Part shown: positions 17,279-26,953 of the stretch, piece by piece | How positions within the stretch are numbered: the stretch's first letter is position 1 | Layout: every line of letters starts with the position of its first letter | Assembly: GCA_900549715.1 (NCBI GenBank) | Contig: URPK01000006.1 | Coordinates: forward strand, 37,267-101,266 | Reading direction: 5' to 3' | Length of the DNA stretch: 64,000 nt | From: an uncultured Collinsella sp. | Lineage (GTDB): Bacteria; Actinomycetota; Coriobacteriia; Coriobacteriales; Coriobacteriaceae | The notes under the pieces: generated by a model | What the model was told of the DNA's origin: nothing | Database searches by the model: none | Seen by the model: the letters and a program-made list of their open reading frames with translations, nothing else | Made by a program: the position numbers and the translations under genes

Positions 17279-18491
17279 AGCATCGAAACCCACCTTCCGC
17301 CGCGCCGGAGGGCGTTCCGGCGCGCCTGCCAAACCTCAACGCAATACCGTCGCGCACTCTAAGTCTATCGGGCATGCTCGACAGGCCAGTCGTCTGGTCG
17401 TCGGCTCGCAGCTCGGTAATCGTCCGGCCGCAAAAAAGTCCTCGCGTCCCTCGGTGACGTCAAAGCCTGTTATGGGCGCCAAGCCTGCCCGTCCTATGGC
17501 AACTCCTAAACCCTCGACAGGAGCTAAGGCGGCGGGTCCGGGTCGCACGCTGGGCGCATCGAAACCGCGCTCGCTGACATCGGTGCCGGCTACCGCCAAG
17601 AAGCCTTCGGGTAAAAAAGGCGTCAACCCGTTGTCTTCACTTAGGGCGATGGCAAATAAAACATCAGACGCCGCTTCTGTCGTTACAGGCAAAGGCAAAA
17701 TCGTGGGCGGCGTTCTGGCCGTCTTGGCCGTGCTCGTCGTCGTTGCCGTCGTGGTGATCAACTCTGGATTGTTTACCGCCACTGATATTCAGATTCAAGG
17801 CAGCGAGCATGTGACGAAGCACGATGCTATCCAGCTGATCGATTTGCCCGAGGGAACGTCGCTTTTTAACGTCGATCCCGACCAGATTACCGAGGACCTC
17901 AAGCAGAACCCGTGGGTCTCGGGCGTGGATGTCCAGCGTCAGTTCCCGCATACGCTCATCATTACGCCGATGGAGCGCAAGGTCATCGCAATTGCCTATA
18001 TCAGCTCCGATGACCTTGCCTGGGCCATCGGGGATGATGACACCTGGATCGCCCCACTGTCGACGTCGGTCGAAGTGGACGACCAGGGCAACGTCATCAC
18101 GACAGGGCAGGGTTCAAATACCTTGACCGGAATCGATGCCGCGCTGGCGCTCGCTAAGCATTATGGCGCGGTGTTGTTGACTGATGTCTCGGCGGATGTC
18201 GCTCCGGTTTCCGGCCAGGCAGTGAGCTCCAAGGCCGTTAAGGCCGGCTTGGATTATGTGCGTGGTTTTTCGAGCGAGTTCTTGGGACAAGTCAAGGACA
18301 TTTCCACGCCTTCGGTCGAAGCCATCTCGGCAAACCTCAATAACGGCATTGAGGTGTCGCTGGGCGATTCGGACGATATCGCCAAGAAGGAACGCGTAGT
18401 CACCAAGTTGCTTTCGCAGGTAGAGGGCGTAACGTATATCAATGTGCGCTCTCCGGGCAACTACACATTTAGGAATGCTCCGACCTCGTAG
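17235..18491 (+). CDS. ftsQ: FtsQ/DivIB-type cell division protein
   Basis: A bitopic division protein. The 418 residues start with a basic Ala/Ser/Pro/Lys-rich cytoplasmic tail of about 150 residues, unusually long for the family. One membrane segment follows (about 158-178), then a POTRA domain (FTATDIQIQGSEHVTKHDAI onwards, near 179-250) and a C-terminal beta domain. A POTRA hallmark is NPWVSGVDVQRQFPHTLII. The ATG at 17235 has GGGAGG close upstream, inside the murB coding region, so I accept the 44-base overlap. It is the last gene before the ftsZ promoter region. Confidence 0.9.
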   Translation: MASSSDRKLNSSASRASKPTFRRAGGRSGAPAKPQRNTVAHSKSIGHARQASRLVVGSQLGNRPAAKKSSRPSVTSKPVMGAKPARPMATPKPSTGAKAAGPGRTLGASKPRSLTSVPATAKKPSGKKGVNPLSSLRAMANKTSDAASVVTGKGKIVGGVLAVLAVLVVVAVVVINSGLFTATDIQIQGSEHVTKHDAIQLIDLPEGTSLFNVDPDQITEDLKQNPWVSGVDVQRQFPHTLIITPMERKVIAIAYISSDDLAWAIGDDDTWIAPLSTSVEVDDQGNVITTGQGSNTLTGIDAALALAKHYGAVLLTDVSADVAPVSGQAVSSKAVKAGLDYVRGFSSEFLGQVKDISTPSVEAISANLNNGIEVSLGDSDDIAKKERVVTKLLSQVEGVTYINVRSPGNYTFRNAPTS

Positions 18492-18690
18492 CGCCGGTTG
18501 ATGCTTTGTTGAGGGGCCATACCACGCCGTTTATCTGGTTTGTTTGGTTTTCACGGTCAATTATTTGACTGATACGTTCATAATGTGCAAACATAATACG
18601 GTTTACCTTTGCATTTACTTTCAACCTGAAGGTTAATGTGCGCAGGGGTCGACCCATGCTATGGCTATAACCTTTCTTCGGAGGACCGAC
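18492..18690 (+). promoter_or_regulatory. ftsQ-ftsZ intergenic region, probable ftsZ promoter
   Basis: About 200 bases with locally low G+C (TTATTTGACTGATACG and CATAATGTGCAAACATAATACG) and no open frame of interest. Several A/T-rich hexamers resemble -10 elements, but none pairs with a -35 at 16-18 bases, so I do not assign a single promoter. ftsA, which often sits here, is absent. Confidence 0.45.
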
Positions 18691-19845
18691 ATGCACGAGA
18701 CAGAGATCAACAACTACCTTGCCGTCATTAAGGTGGTCGGCGTCGGCGGCGGCGGTACCAACGCGGTCAATCGAATGATCGAAGAGGGCATCCGCGGCGT
18801 CGAGTTTGTTGCCATCAACACCGATGCTCAGGCACTCGCGATCTCTGATGCCGATATCAAGGTGCACATCGGCACCGACCTTACCCGCGGCTTGGGCGCC
18901 GGCGCCAACCCCGAGGTTGGCCGCAAGGCTGCCGATGAGTCCCGCGACGACATTGCCGAGGCGCTCGCTGGCGCCGACATGGTGTTCATCACCTGCGGCG
19001 AGGGCGGTGGCACCGGTACCGGCGCCGCTCCCATCGTTGCCGATATCGCGATGAACGAGGTCGGCGCACTGACCGTCGCCGTCGTGACCAAGCCCTTCAC
19101 CTTCGAGGGCCGCAAGCGCAAGAAGAGCGCCGAGGAGGGCATCAAGACCCTCTCCGATTGCGTCGACACCATGATCGTCATCCCTAACGATAAGCTGCTC
19201 GACATCGCCGAGAAGAAGACCACCATGCTCGAGGCCTTCGCGATTGCCGATGGCGTCCTTTCCCAGGGCACCCAGGGCATCACCGACCTCATCACCGTCC
19301 CCGGTATCATCAACCTGGACTTTGCCGATGTTAAGACCATCATGAAGCAGGCCGGTACCGCCATGATGGGTATCGGTACCTCTTCTGGGGATACCCGTGC
19401 CGTCGACGCTGCCCAGCAGGCCATCTCCAGCCCGCTGCTCGAGAGCTCCATCGATGGTGCTACGCGCGTGCTGCTCTCCATCGCCGGTTCCAAGGACCTG
19501 GGCATCCAGGAGATCAGCGACGCCGCCGACGTTGTCGCCAACGCCGTCGACCCCGAGGCGAACATCATCTTCGGTACCGTTGTCGACGAGTCCCTGGGCG
19601 ATCAGGTGCGTATCACCGTCATCGCTACGGGCTTCTCCGATTCCAACGTCAACCGTCAGGACGAGCTCTTTGCTGCTCAGCAGTCTCAGAGCAAGGCCGC
19701 TGCCTCCGCTGAGCCGCAGCGCACCGCTCCGGCTGCCAGCCCGGCTCAGGCCGCTCCGACCCGCAACGTCGGTGGTACCGAGCTGCCCAACTTTGGCAAC
19801 GACCAGTTCGAGCTTCCCGACTTCCTGAAGCGCGGCAGCTTCTAG
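18691..19845 (+). CDS. ftsZ: Cell division GTPase FtsZ
   Basis: Tubulin-like GTPase forming the division ring. The 384 residues contain the N-terminal VGVGGGGTNAVNRM, the T4 signature GEGGGTGTGAAP (near 98), a flexible Ala/Gln/Pro-rich linker (about 320-360) and the conserved C-terminal peptide ELPDFLKR that binds SepF-type partners. Since ftsA is missing nearby and sepF is downstream, SepF is the likely membrane anchor. I chose the ATG at 18691, with GGAGGA 7-8 bases before it, over an ATG at 18661 in the same frame. Confidence 0.98.
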   Translation: MHETEINNYLAVIKVVGVGGGGTNAVNRMIEEGIRGVEFVAINTDAQALAISDADIKVHIGTDLTRGLGAGANPEVGRKAADESRDDIAEALAGADMVFITCGEGGGTGTGAAPIVADIAMNEVGALTVAVVTKPFTFEGRKRKKSAEEGIKTLSDCVDTMIVIPNDKLLDIAEKKTTMLEAFAIADGVLSQGTQGITDLITVPGIINLDFADVKTIMKQAGTAMMGIGTSSGDTRAVDAAQQAISSPLLESSIDGATRVLLSIAGSKDLGIQEISDAADVVANAVDPEANIIFGTVVDESLGDQVRITVIATGFSDSNVNRQDELFAAQQSQSKAAASAEPQRTAPAASPAQAAPTRNVGGTELPNFGNDQFELPDFLKRGSF

Positions 19846-19868
19846 TTCGTTTTTCTCAACGACCTGCA

Positions 19869-19900
19869 CGGGGTGTGTCCATTTGGATGCACCCCGTTTT
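19869..19900 (+). terminator. ftsZ terminator
   Basis: A 12-bp stem (CGGGGTGTGTCC with GGATGCACCCCG, two G-U pairs) with a 4-base loop ATTT is followed by TTTTATTT. It starts 24 bases after the ftsZ stop. Confidence 0.88.
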
Positions 19901-20055
19901 ATTTCTCGTTTGTAAACGAAAGCCTCCAATCTCCTTACGTTCCCTTTACGTTTGGTCCCTACCGCTACGGGTATCCTTTTAAGGAAGTATGACAGCCGTA
20001 TAAACGCGGACTGCGCGGCGACGCCGCGGTACTTGTGTTATTAGGAGGCTTTAGT

Positions 20056-20856
20056 ATGGCAGCACGTGCGGACAACGTTTCGCGTGTCGACCATGATGGA
20101 GTTACGTTGGTGGAGGGCGCGACATCCGATGTCCGTTTTGCCTTTACCGAGCGCACCGGTGGCGTTTCTGAAGATGTGTACTCCTCGCTCAACCTGGGCT
20201 CGCATGTAGGCGATGACTCCTTTGCTGTTCAAGAAAATCGTCGTCGAGCGCTCGAAGCTATGGGTGCCACTGAGTGCGAGCATAATCTGCTCGTGCCCAA
20301 TCAGGTACATGGTGACCATATCGTTACGGTGACTTCGAACGGCGCCGACGATCTTGAGGCTGTTCGCGAGCAGATTGCCGAGGGCTGCGATGCCATCGTC
20401 TGTACGGCGTATAACGTGCCCGTGCTGCTCTGCTTTGCCGACTGCGTTCCCGTGGTGCTGGTGGCCCCCGGCGGATTTGCCGTGGTGCACTCCGGTTGGA
20501 AGGGCACGATTGCACGTATTTCTGCCAAGGCGTGCCAGGCGCTTTGCGATGCTGCCGGCTGCGATGTGAGCGACGTTTCCGCCTATATCGGGCCCCATAT
20601 CCTGGGTGACGAGTACGAGGTTTCCCAGGAGCTCATGGATCGCTTTGCCGCCGAGTTCTCTTGCATCGATGCGAGTACCTCTCGCATGCTCGATCTTTCC
20701 GCTGCCATTTGCGAGGCGCTGGTAGATGTCGGTGTCGACGCGGATAATATCGTGGATACCCAGCTTTCGACCGTGCGTCAGAACGACCGCTTTTATTCCT
20801 ACCGTAACGAGGACGGCACCTGTGGGCGCCATGCTGCGATCGGCGTGATGCTATGA
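20056..20856 (+). CDS. pgeF: Peptidoglycan editing factor / purine nucleoside phosphorylase (YfiH family)
   Basis: Multicopper-oxidase-fold protein of the YfiH/LACC1 family; members act as purine nucleoside phosphorylases and as a hydrolase removing wrongly incorporated L-Ser from peptidoglycan precursors. The 266 residues show FTERTGGVSEDVYSSLNL (near 30), NQVHGDHI (near 83), the Cys-His metal site CFADCVPV plus VHSGWKGT (near 130-155), and IGPHI (near 179). AGGAGG precedes the ATG at 20056. In many actinobacteria this gene follows ftsZ and precedes yggS. Here its stop overlaps the pstS start (ATGA), coupling it to the phosphate operon. Confidence 0.9.
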   Translation: MAARADNVSRVDHDGVTLVEGATSDVRFAFTERTGGVSEDVYSSLNLGSHVGDDSFAVQENRRRALEAMGATECEHNLLVPNQVHGDHIVTVTSNGADDLEAVREQIAEGCDAIVCTAYNVPVLLCFADCVPVVLVAPGGFAVVHSGWKGTIARISAKACQALCDAAGCDVSDVSAYIGPHILGDEYEVSQELMDRFAAEFSCIDASTSRMLDLSAAICEALVDVGVDADNIVDTQLSTVRQNDRFYSYRNEDGTCGRHAAIGVML

Positions 20857-21689
20857 GAAAGATCGTATCGGTCCTGAGCGCCGCTGTGCTTACGCTTACG
20901 CTGTGCGCCTGTTCTTCGGGATCTTCTACCTCTTCCATTACCGTGGCCGGCTCCACGACCTGCCTTCCTATCGCCGAAATTGCGGCAGAGGGCTTTAAGG
21001 AGGAGACCGGCATCGACGTGCTCGTTTCCGGTTTGGGCTCTTCCGCTGGCATCGAAGCCGTCAGCGCTGGCACGGCCGATATCGCCAGCTCCTCCCGTGG
21101 ACTCAATGCCGACGAACAGGATCTGGGCCTGACTCCCATCGTCATTGCCCACGACGGTATCGCGGTCATCGTGAACGACGATAACCCGGTCGATAACCTC
21201 TCGACCGAGCAGCTCCGCGATATCTATGCCGGCAAGATTACTAATTGGAAAGAGGTCGGTGGCGAGGACCTGAAGATTCAGGTCATCAACCGAGACGAGG
21301 CATCCGGCACGCGTGAAGCATTCCGCACCATCGTGATGGACGGCACCCCGTTCGATCGCCGCTCGGCCGTTCTTTCGGGCACGGGCCAGGTGCGCGACGT
21401 GGTATCTCGTTCGCACGGTGCCATTGGCTACATTTCGCTGGGCTTCGTCGATAGCCTCAACGCCAAGACCTCGGTCAAGGCCGTCTCGGTCAATCATGTT
21501 GAGGCGTCCGAGAAGACGGTCGCGAGCGGCGGCTATCCCATCTCACGCGACCTTTACTTCTTTGTGAAGGGTGCGCCTTCGCAGCAGGCGCAGGATTACA
21601 TCGACTATGTGACGTCCGAAAAGATGGACAAGCAGATTCGCGAGGCGGGCTTTATCCCCGTCACCAACGACGAGAAGGGGAGTGAGTAG
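20853..21689 (+). CDS. pstS: Phosphate-binding lipoprotein PstS
   Basis: Extracellular phosphate receptor of the high-affinity ABC importer. 278 residues with a lipoprotein signal: MRKIV, hydrophobic core, then LCAC with Cys at about 20. The binding fold shows TVAGSTTCLPIAEIAAEGF (near 30), ADIASSSRGL (near 74), GKITNWKEVGG (near 126) and NRDEASGTREAF (near 147), all typical of PstS. The ATG at 20853 overlaps the pgeF stop by 4 bases, so translation is probably coupled. Confidence 0.95.
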   Translation: MRKIVSVLSAAVLTLTLCACSSGSSTSSITVAGSTTCLPIAEIAAEGFKEETGIDVLVSGLGSSAGIEAVSAGTADIASSSRGLNADEQDLGLTPIVIAHDGIAVIVNDDNPVDNLSTEQLRDIYAGKITNWKEVGGEDLKIQVINRDEASGTREAFRTIVMDGTPFDRRSAVLSGTGQVRDVVSRSHGAIGYISLGFVDSLNAKTSVKAVSVNHVEASEKTVASGGYPISRDLYFFVKGAPSQQAQDYIDYVTSEKMDKQIREAGFIPVTNDEKGSE

Positions 21690-21690
21690 C

Positions 21691-22617
21691 ATGGAAGCAC
21701 AGGAAAACTCCCAGACTGAGCAGAATGGTCAGGCGCCCAAGAAGCGCGAGCTGGCGCTCGTATCGCGCAGCACCTATATCAAGGAGAAGGCGCTGCAGTG
21801 GATCTTCTTTGCCTGCGCGTTCTTGGCGGTTGTTACCGTCATCCTGATTTTTGTCTTTACCACGTACTCGGCGCTGCCCGTCTTTACCGACATCGGTCTG
21901 GCGGACTTCTTTAGCTTTACGTGGGCGCCCTCTGAGGGTCACTACGGCATCGTGTCGCTGCTTGCCGGCTCGGGTCTGGTGACCGTCGGCGCGCTCGCCA
22001 TGGGTGTGCCCCTAGGCGTGGGCACGGCCGTGTATCTGGTCGAGATCGCCAGCAAGCGCGTGCGCAAGCTCATCAGCCCTGCCGTTGACCTGTTGGCCGG
22101 CATCCCTTCTATCATCTATGGCTTCTTTGGCATGATCATCATCCGCCCGTTTATCGCACAACTGACCGGCGGTCTTGGTTTTGGCGCGCTGACGGCGTGG
22201 TTCGTGCTCGCCATTATGATCGTGCCCACCATCACGACGCTTACCATCGATGCTCTCAATTCCATTCCCATGGGCATTCGCGAGGCATCGTATGCCATGG
22301 GTGCCACCAAGTGGCAGACTATCTATAAGGTCGTGTTACCTGCCGCCAAGCTGGGTATCGTGGATGCCATCGTGCTGGGTATGGGCCGTGCCATCGGCGA
22401 GACCATGGCCGTGCTCATGGTCGTGGGTAACGCCCCGGTTATTCCCGACAGCATTGCGAGCCCCATCTCGACGCTCACGAGCCAGATTGCGCTCGACATG
22501 AGCTATTCCTCGGGTCTGCATCGCTCGGCGCTGTTCGGCATGGGCGTGGTCCTGTTTATCATTTCCGCCACGCTGGTGGGCATCGTCCGCCTGGTTTCCA
22601 AGAAGAAGAGGGGGTAG
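21691..22617 (+). CDS. pstC: Phosphate ABC transporter permease PstC
   Basis: Integral membrane component of the PstSCAB importer. 308 residues with a polar N-terminal tail and about six membrane segments. The EAA-type cytoplasmic loop (REASYAMGATKWQTIYKVVLPAA) lies near 202, and the motif GIPSIIYGFFG near 138 is typical of PstC. The ATG at 21691 with AAGGGGAG upstream is preferred to a GTG at 21682. pstA starts 3 bases after the stop. Confidence 0.94.
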   Translation: MEAQENSQTEQNGQAPKKRELALVSRSTYIKEKALQWIFFACAFLAVVTVILIFVFTTYSALPVFTDIGLADFFSFTWAPSEGHYGIVSLLAGSGLVTVGALAMGVPLGVGTAVYLVEIASKRVRKLISPAVDLLAGIPSIIYGFFGMIIIRPFIAQLTGGLGFGALTAWFVLAIMIVPTITTLTIDALNSIPMGIREASYAMGATKWQTIYKVVLPAAKLGIVDAIVLGMGRAIGETMAVLMVVGNAPVIPDSIASPISTLTSQIALDMSYSSGLHRSALFGMGVVLFIISATLVGIVRLVSKKKRG

Positions 22618-22620
22618 GCT

Positions 22621-23526
22621 ATGTCCGATTCCGTTGACACGACGGTCGATACGACCTCGTCGCGCGAGCGCATCAAGCGTGCCCTTTCCCACGGCAAGAA
22701 GGGCCGCATCAACAAGGACCTGTCCAACAAGATCATGCTTGGCGTGTTCCGTGCCGCGGCATACATCACCACGCTGGTGCTGGTCGCTATCATCGCCTAC
22801 GTGGTCATCAACGGCCTGCCACACATCTCGCTCGACTTTATCTTCGGTTGGCCCCAGGGCGTCAACGCCGAGGGCGGTATTTGGCCCACGATCGTCTCGA
22901 CCGTCTATGTGACGGCGCTCGCCATGCTTATCTGCACGCCGATCGCTGTGCTGGCAGCCGTCTATCTGGCCGAGTACGCCAAGCAGGGCAAGATCGTCGA
23001 GCTCATTCGCTACGCTGCTGACGCTTTGGCCTCGGTGCCCTCCATCGTTATGGGCCTGTTTGGCTACGCCTTGTTTGTCGAGGCCATGGGCCTGGGCCTT
23101 TCGATGGTCTCGGCCGCTCTGGCGCTCGCGCTCTTGATGCTTCCCATCGTCATGCGCACCACCGAAGAGGCCATTCGCGCCGTCCCGCGCTATATCCGTT
23201 GGGGCGCGTACGGCCTGGGCGCCACCAAGTGGCAGGTTGTCTCCAAGATTGTGCTTCCTTCTGCCTTTGGCCGTATTGCCACGGGCATTGTCCTTGCCAT
23301 CGGCCGTGCCATTGGCGAGACCGCCGTGGTGCTCTACACCATGGGCCAGGCCATCAATCTACCTATCTCGCCGCTCGATTCCGGCCGCCCCATGACCGTT
23401 CACCTGTACCTGCTTGCCAACGACGGCATCAACATGAACGCAGCCTACGGCACCGCGCTCTTGCTGATGGTGATCATTCTGGCCTTCAACCTGTTTGCGC
23501 GCTTCCTGTCGCGCAAGCGTCGCTAG
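22621..23526 (+). CDS. pstA: Phosphate ABC transporter permease PstA
   Basis: Second membrane subunit of PstSCAB. The 301 residues have a basic N-terminal tail, six predicted membrane segments, the SVPSIVMGLFG motif near 140 and the EAA loop (GAYGLGATKWQVVSKIVLP) near 197. A wide loop including ISLDFIFGWPQGVNAEGGIW is typical of PstA. It lies between pstC (3-base gap) and pstB (12-base gap). Confidence 0.94.
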   Translation: MSDSVDTTVDTTSSRERIKRALSHGKKGRINKDLSNKIMLGVFRAAAYITTLVLVAIIAYVVINGLPHISLDFIFGWPQGVNAEGGIWPTIVSTVYVTALAMLICTPIAVLAAVYLAEYAKQGKIVELIRYAADALASVPSIVMGLFGYALFVEAMGLGLSMVSAALALALLMLPIVMRTTEEAIRAVPRYIRWGAYGLGATKWQVVSKIVLPSAFGRIATGIVLAIGRAIGETAVVLYTMGQAINLPISPLDSGRPMTVHLYLLANDGINMNAAYGTALLLMVIILAFNLFARFLSRKRR

Positions 23527-23538
23527 TTAAGGAGTCCC

Positions 23539-24342
<804 letters not shown>

Positions 24343-24434
24343 TCGGTGCGACTAGTCCCAAGCCGATCGGACCTGGTCCGGTGCGTATTCACTGTGCGGG
24401 CTGCATGACCGCACCCAACTGATTGGAGTGAACC

Positions 24435-25292
24435 ATGCGCAAACTGTTTTCCCGTCAGCTCGTCGAGGCCCGTCACGAGATGCTGAGCATCTATGAGGCC
24501 GTCGATCTGGCTCTCCACGATGCCGTGAAGGCCTATGTGACCGACGACCGCAAGCTCGCCACCAAGACCAAGAAACGTACGCTTTCGATTGACGCGCGCT
24601 GCGCCAACCTGGAGGCCGTCTGCTACAACCTGATCGCCACGCAGTCACCGGTCGCCTCCGACTTCCGCCTGCTTCAGACGATCATCTACGTCGACTTTAA
24701 CCTGCAGCGCATGACCGATAAGGTCCGTCAGATCTGCCGTGCCACGCGTCATATGATCAAGGCCGACATCTCGCTGCCCCAGGAGCTCGTCGGTACGGTT
24801 GAGGCCGAGGCCGAAGCTGTTTACCAGGTGCTGGGCTCTTCGCTTTCTGCGCTCGTCACCAATGACATGTCCATCATCTGCAACCTGGCCGTCGAGGACG
24901 AGCCAGTGCACGCCGCCTACGAGAAGTTCTTCCGCACCTTTAACCGTATGGATACGGGCGACTTTATGGACGACGACAGCAACTATGACGACCTGCGCCG
25001 CGCCATCATGGTTTCGCGCTACCTCGATCGCATCGCTTCCATTTCCATCGATGCCGCTTGCCGTCTGACCTTCCTGTTGACTGGTCAGCGTATGAACGCC
25101 GGCGATATCGCCCGCATTGATGAGGACGAGCTCGAGAGCATGCGCGTGCCTTCGGGCGAGGGTGTTATCATGAGGCCCGCCGTCGACGCGCGCTACGTTG
25201 CCAAGGTGCCCGCCAACGAGGTCAGCGAGGGTCTTCGCTACCTGCTCGATCATCTTGAGGACGAGGACGATGGCGAGGACGACGAGGAGTAA
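24435..25292 (+). CDS. phoU: PhoU-type phosphate regulator
   Basis: Regulates the Pst system and phosphate signalling. The 285 residues hold two PhoU three-helix repeats (about 1-110 and 115-225), with the typical KRTLSIDARCANLEAVCYNLIATQSPVASDFR block near 40-70. A C-terminal extension of about 55 residues ends in a run of acidic residues (DHLEDEDDGEDDEE). The usual family length is about 220, so this tail is extra. It is last in the pst operon, 92 bases after pstB, and is followed by a terminator. No two-component phoR-phoP pair is in the window. Confidence 0.9.
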   Translation: MRKLFSRQLVEARHEMLSIYEAVDLALHDAVKAYVTDDRKLATKTKKRTLSIDARCANLEAVCYNLIATQSPVASDFRLLQTIIYVDFNLQRMTDKVRQICRATRHMIKADISLPQELVGTVEAEAEAVYQVLGSSLSALVTNDMSIICNLAVEDEPVHAAYEKFFRTFNRMDTGDFMDDDSNYDDLRRAIMVSRYLDRIASISIDAACRLTFLLTGQRMNAGDIARIDEDELESMRVPSGEGVIMRPAVDARYVAKVPANEVSEGLRYLLDHLEDEDDGEDDEE

Positions 25293-25329
25293 GTAGCCCC
25301 GTTCGTCGAAAGATTGTAAATACCTAAGT

Positions 25330-25365
25330 GAGCGCGGCCTTGCACATGCGGGGCCGCGCTCTTGC
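25330..25365 (+). terminator. Terminator of the pgeF-pst-phoU unit
   Basis: A perfect 10-bp stem (GAGCGCGGCC with GGCCGCGCTC) and a 12-base loop are followed by TTGCGTT. The U-run is weak, but the stem is very stable. Confidence 0.7.
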
Positions 25366-25411
25366 GTTAGCATGGGACTACTTGTTTGGCTGTCAGCGGA
25401 GGCGATTGGCA

Positions 25412-26149
25412 ATGGATAACTATTTGGATTTGATGCGCGCTCGCCGCGAGCAGATTCTGGAACGTTTTTATGCGGCGCTCGATCGCGCGGGCCGCCCCCA
25501 CGACGCCGCGCGCCTCATTGCCGTGTCCAAGACCGTTGGTGTCGATGAGACTGTTGCTGCCATCCAGGCGGGGTATCGCCATTTTGCCGAGAACCGCCCG
25601 CAGGAGCTGGTTCGCAAGCTCACGGGTCTGGCGGAGCATCCGGAGCTGCCCGAGGTGCGCTTCGATATGATCGGCAACCTGCAGACCAATAAGATCAATG
25701 CGGTGCTGGGCTCAGCCGAGCTGATTCACTCGGTGGGTTCGCTGCATCTGGCACAGGCGATCTCGAGCCGTGCTGTCCGCAAGATTGAGGCAGGCGAGCT
25801 CGCCGGCCCCCAGCGTGTGCTCATCGAGGTCAATGTGAGTGGTGAGGAGTCGAAGGGAGGCTTTTCGCCCGATGAGATTCGCGCCGCCGCGGGTGAGCTT
25901 GCGGAACTTGAGGGAATTTGCGTACAGGGGCTTATGACTATGGCGCCCCGGGGGAATAAGGATGTGGCACGCCGCACCTTTGCGGGGCTTCGTGAGCTGA
26001 GGGATGAGCTGGAGGCTGCGCATCCCGATTTGAACCTGCCTGAGCTTTCCTGCGGCATGAGCGAGGACTTTGAGCCTGCCCTTGAGGAGGGCTCTACGCT
26101 CGTTCGCCTGGGCAGGGTAGTATTTAGCCCGGAGTTTGCAGTAAAATAA
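25412..26149 (+). CDS. yggS: YggS-type PLP homeostasis protein
   Basis: Pyridoxal-phosphate-binding TIM-barrel protein of the YggS/PROSC (PLPBP) family, involved in vitamin B6 homeostasis. The 245 residues contain LIAVSKTVGVDETVAAIQAGYRHFAEN (PLP lysine near 38), FDMIGNLQTNKIN (near 87), VNVSGEESKGGF (near 141) and LSCGMSEDFEPALEEGSTLVRLG at the end. The ATG at 25412 is chosen because the conserved domain starts right after it. It heads the yggS-sepF-yggT-divIVA block conserved in Gram-positive bacteria. Confidence 0.93.
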   Translation: MDNYLDLMRARREQILERFYAALDRAGRPHDAARLIAVSKTVGVDETVAAIQAGYRHFAENRPQELVRKLTGLAEHPELPEVRFDMIGNLQTNKINAVLGSAELIHSVGSLHLAQAISSRAVRKIEAGELAGPQRVLIEVNVSGEESKGGFSPDEIRAAAGELAELEGICVQGLMTMAPRGNKDVARRTFAGLRELRDELEAAHPDLNLPELSCGMSEDFEPALEEGSTLVRLGRVVFSPEFAVK

Positions 26150-26209
26150 GGCTCTGAAGTGCGCACTGATTATCGGGGCGCCTGCACTAAACCGCGAGAG
26201 GACACAACC

Positions 26210-26932
26210 ATGGGCTTCCTTGACGAGATTAAAAATAAGATGCACCTGGGCGGCCAGCAGGGTTACGACCAGGGTTATGGCCAGGACGACGACTACGGCT
26301 ACGATGACGGCTATGACGATAGTTATCAGGGCAACGGCTACGGCGGTGCTTCGGGCGAGGGCTTCTACACCCAAGACGAGCCGAGCAACGGCCTGCTTGG
26401 TCAGACGCGCCGCGGTGAAGCTGAGTCGGTTGCCGTGTATACGCGCTCCGGTCAGCTGGTCGGCGATGACTCCCGCCATGCCACGACGTATAACCCGCCT
26501 TCGCGCTCGCAGGACAGTGTTGCGAGCGGTTATCGTCCTGGTGCCTATGACACGCCGTCGAGCTACGCCGAGAACACCCGCGCCCGTGCCGCCGCTGCAC
26601 CCGCGCCTGCACCGAGCGATGCCTCGGCCTATGCGAGCAATATCATCAACGCCACGCCGCAGCTGCCGGCCTATGTCCTGCGCCCCGAGAGCTATGACGA
26701 CGTGGAGACCGTGGTGCGCCGCGTTCGCACCAAGCAGCCTGTCGCACTGATTTTTGTGGGCGTACGCACCGAAGTCGCTAAGCGCGTCTTGGACTTCTCT
26801 TACGGCTTTGCCTGCGGTCTGGGCGCCACGGTCAAGGAGGTAGGCGACCGCGTGTTCATGGTGCTGCCCGCCGGTTGCGAGGTCAAAGATTCCGATCTCA
26901 AGAAGCTTCGTGCCGACGGCTACCTTAAGTAA
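26210..26932 (+). CDS. sepF: FtsZ-anchoring division protein SepF
   Basis: Membrane-tethering partner of FtsZ. The 240 residues start with an amphipathic helix (MGFLDEIKNKMHL) and continue with a low-complexity Tyr/Asp/Gly-rich linker of about 130 residues. The C-terminal SepF domain (about 150-240) contains VLRPESYDDVETVVRRVRTKQPVAL and DFSYGFACGLGATVKEVGDRVFMVLPAG. It is longer than Bacillus SepF because of the linker, which is common in actinobacteria. The ATG at 26210 has GAGAGGAC upstream and starts exactly at the amphipathic helix. Confidence 0.94.
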   Translation: MGFLDEIKNKMHLGGQQGYDQGYGQDDDYGYDDGYDDSYQGNGYGGASGEGFYTQDEPSNGLLGQTRRGEAESVAVYTRSGQLVGDDSRHATTYNPPSRSQDSVASGYRPGAYDTPSSYAENTRARAAAAPAPAPSDASAYASNIINATPQLPAYVLRPESYDDVETVVRRVRTKQPVALIFVGVRTEVAKRVLDFSYGFACGLGATVKEVGDRVFMVLPAGCEVKDSDLKKLRADGYLK

Positions 26933-26953
26933 AGACAAGACGAGGAGATTCCC

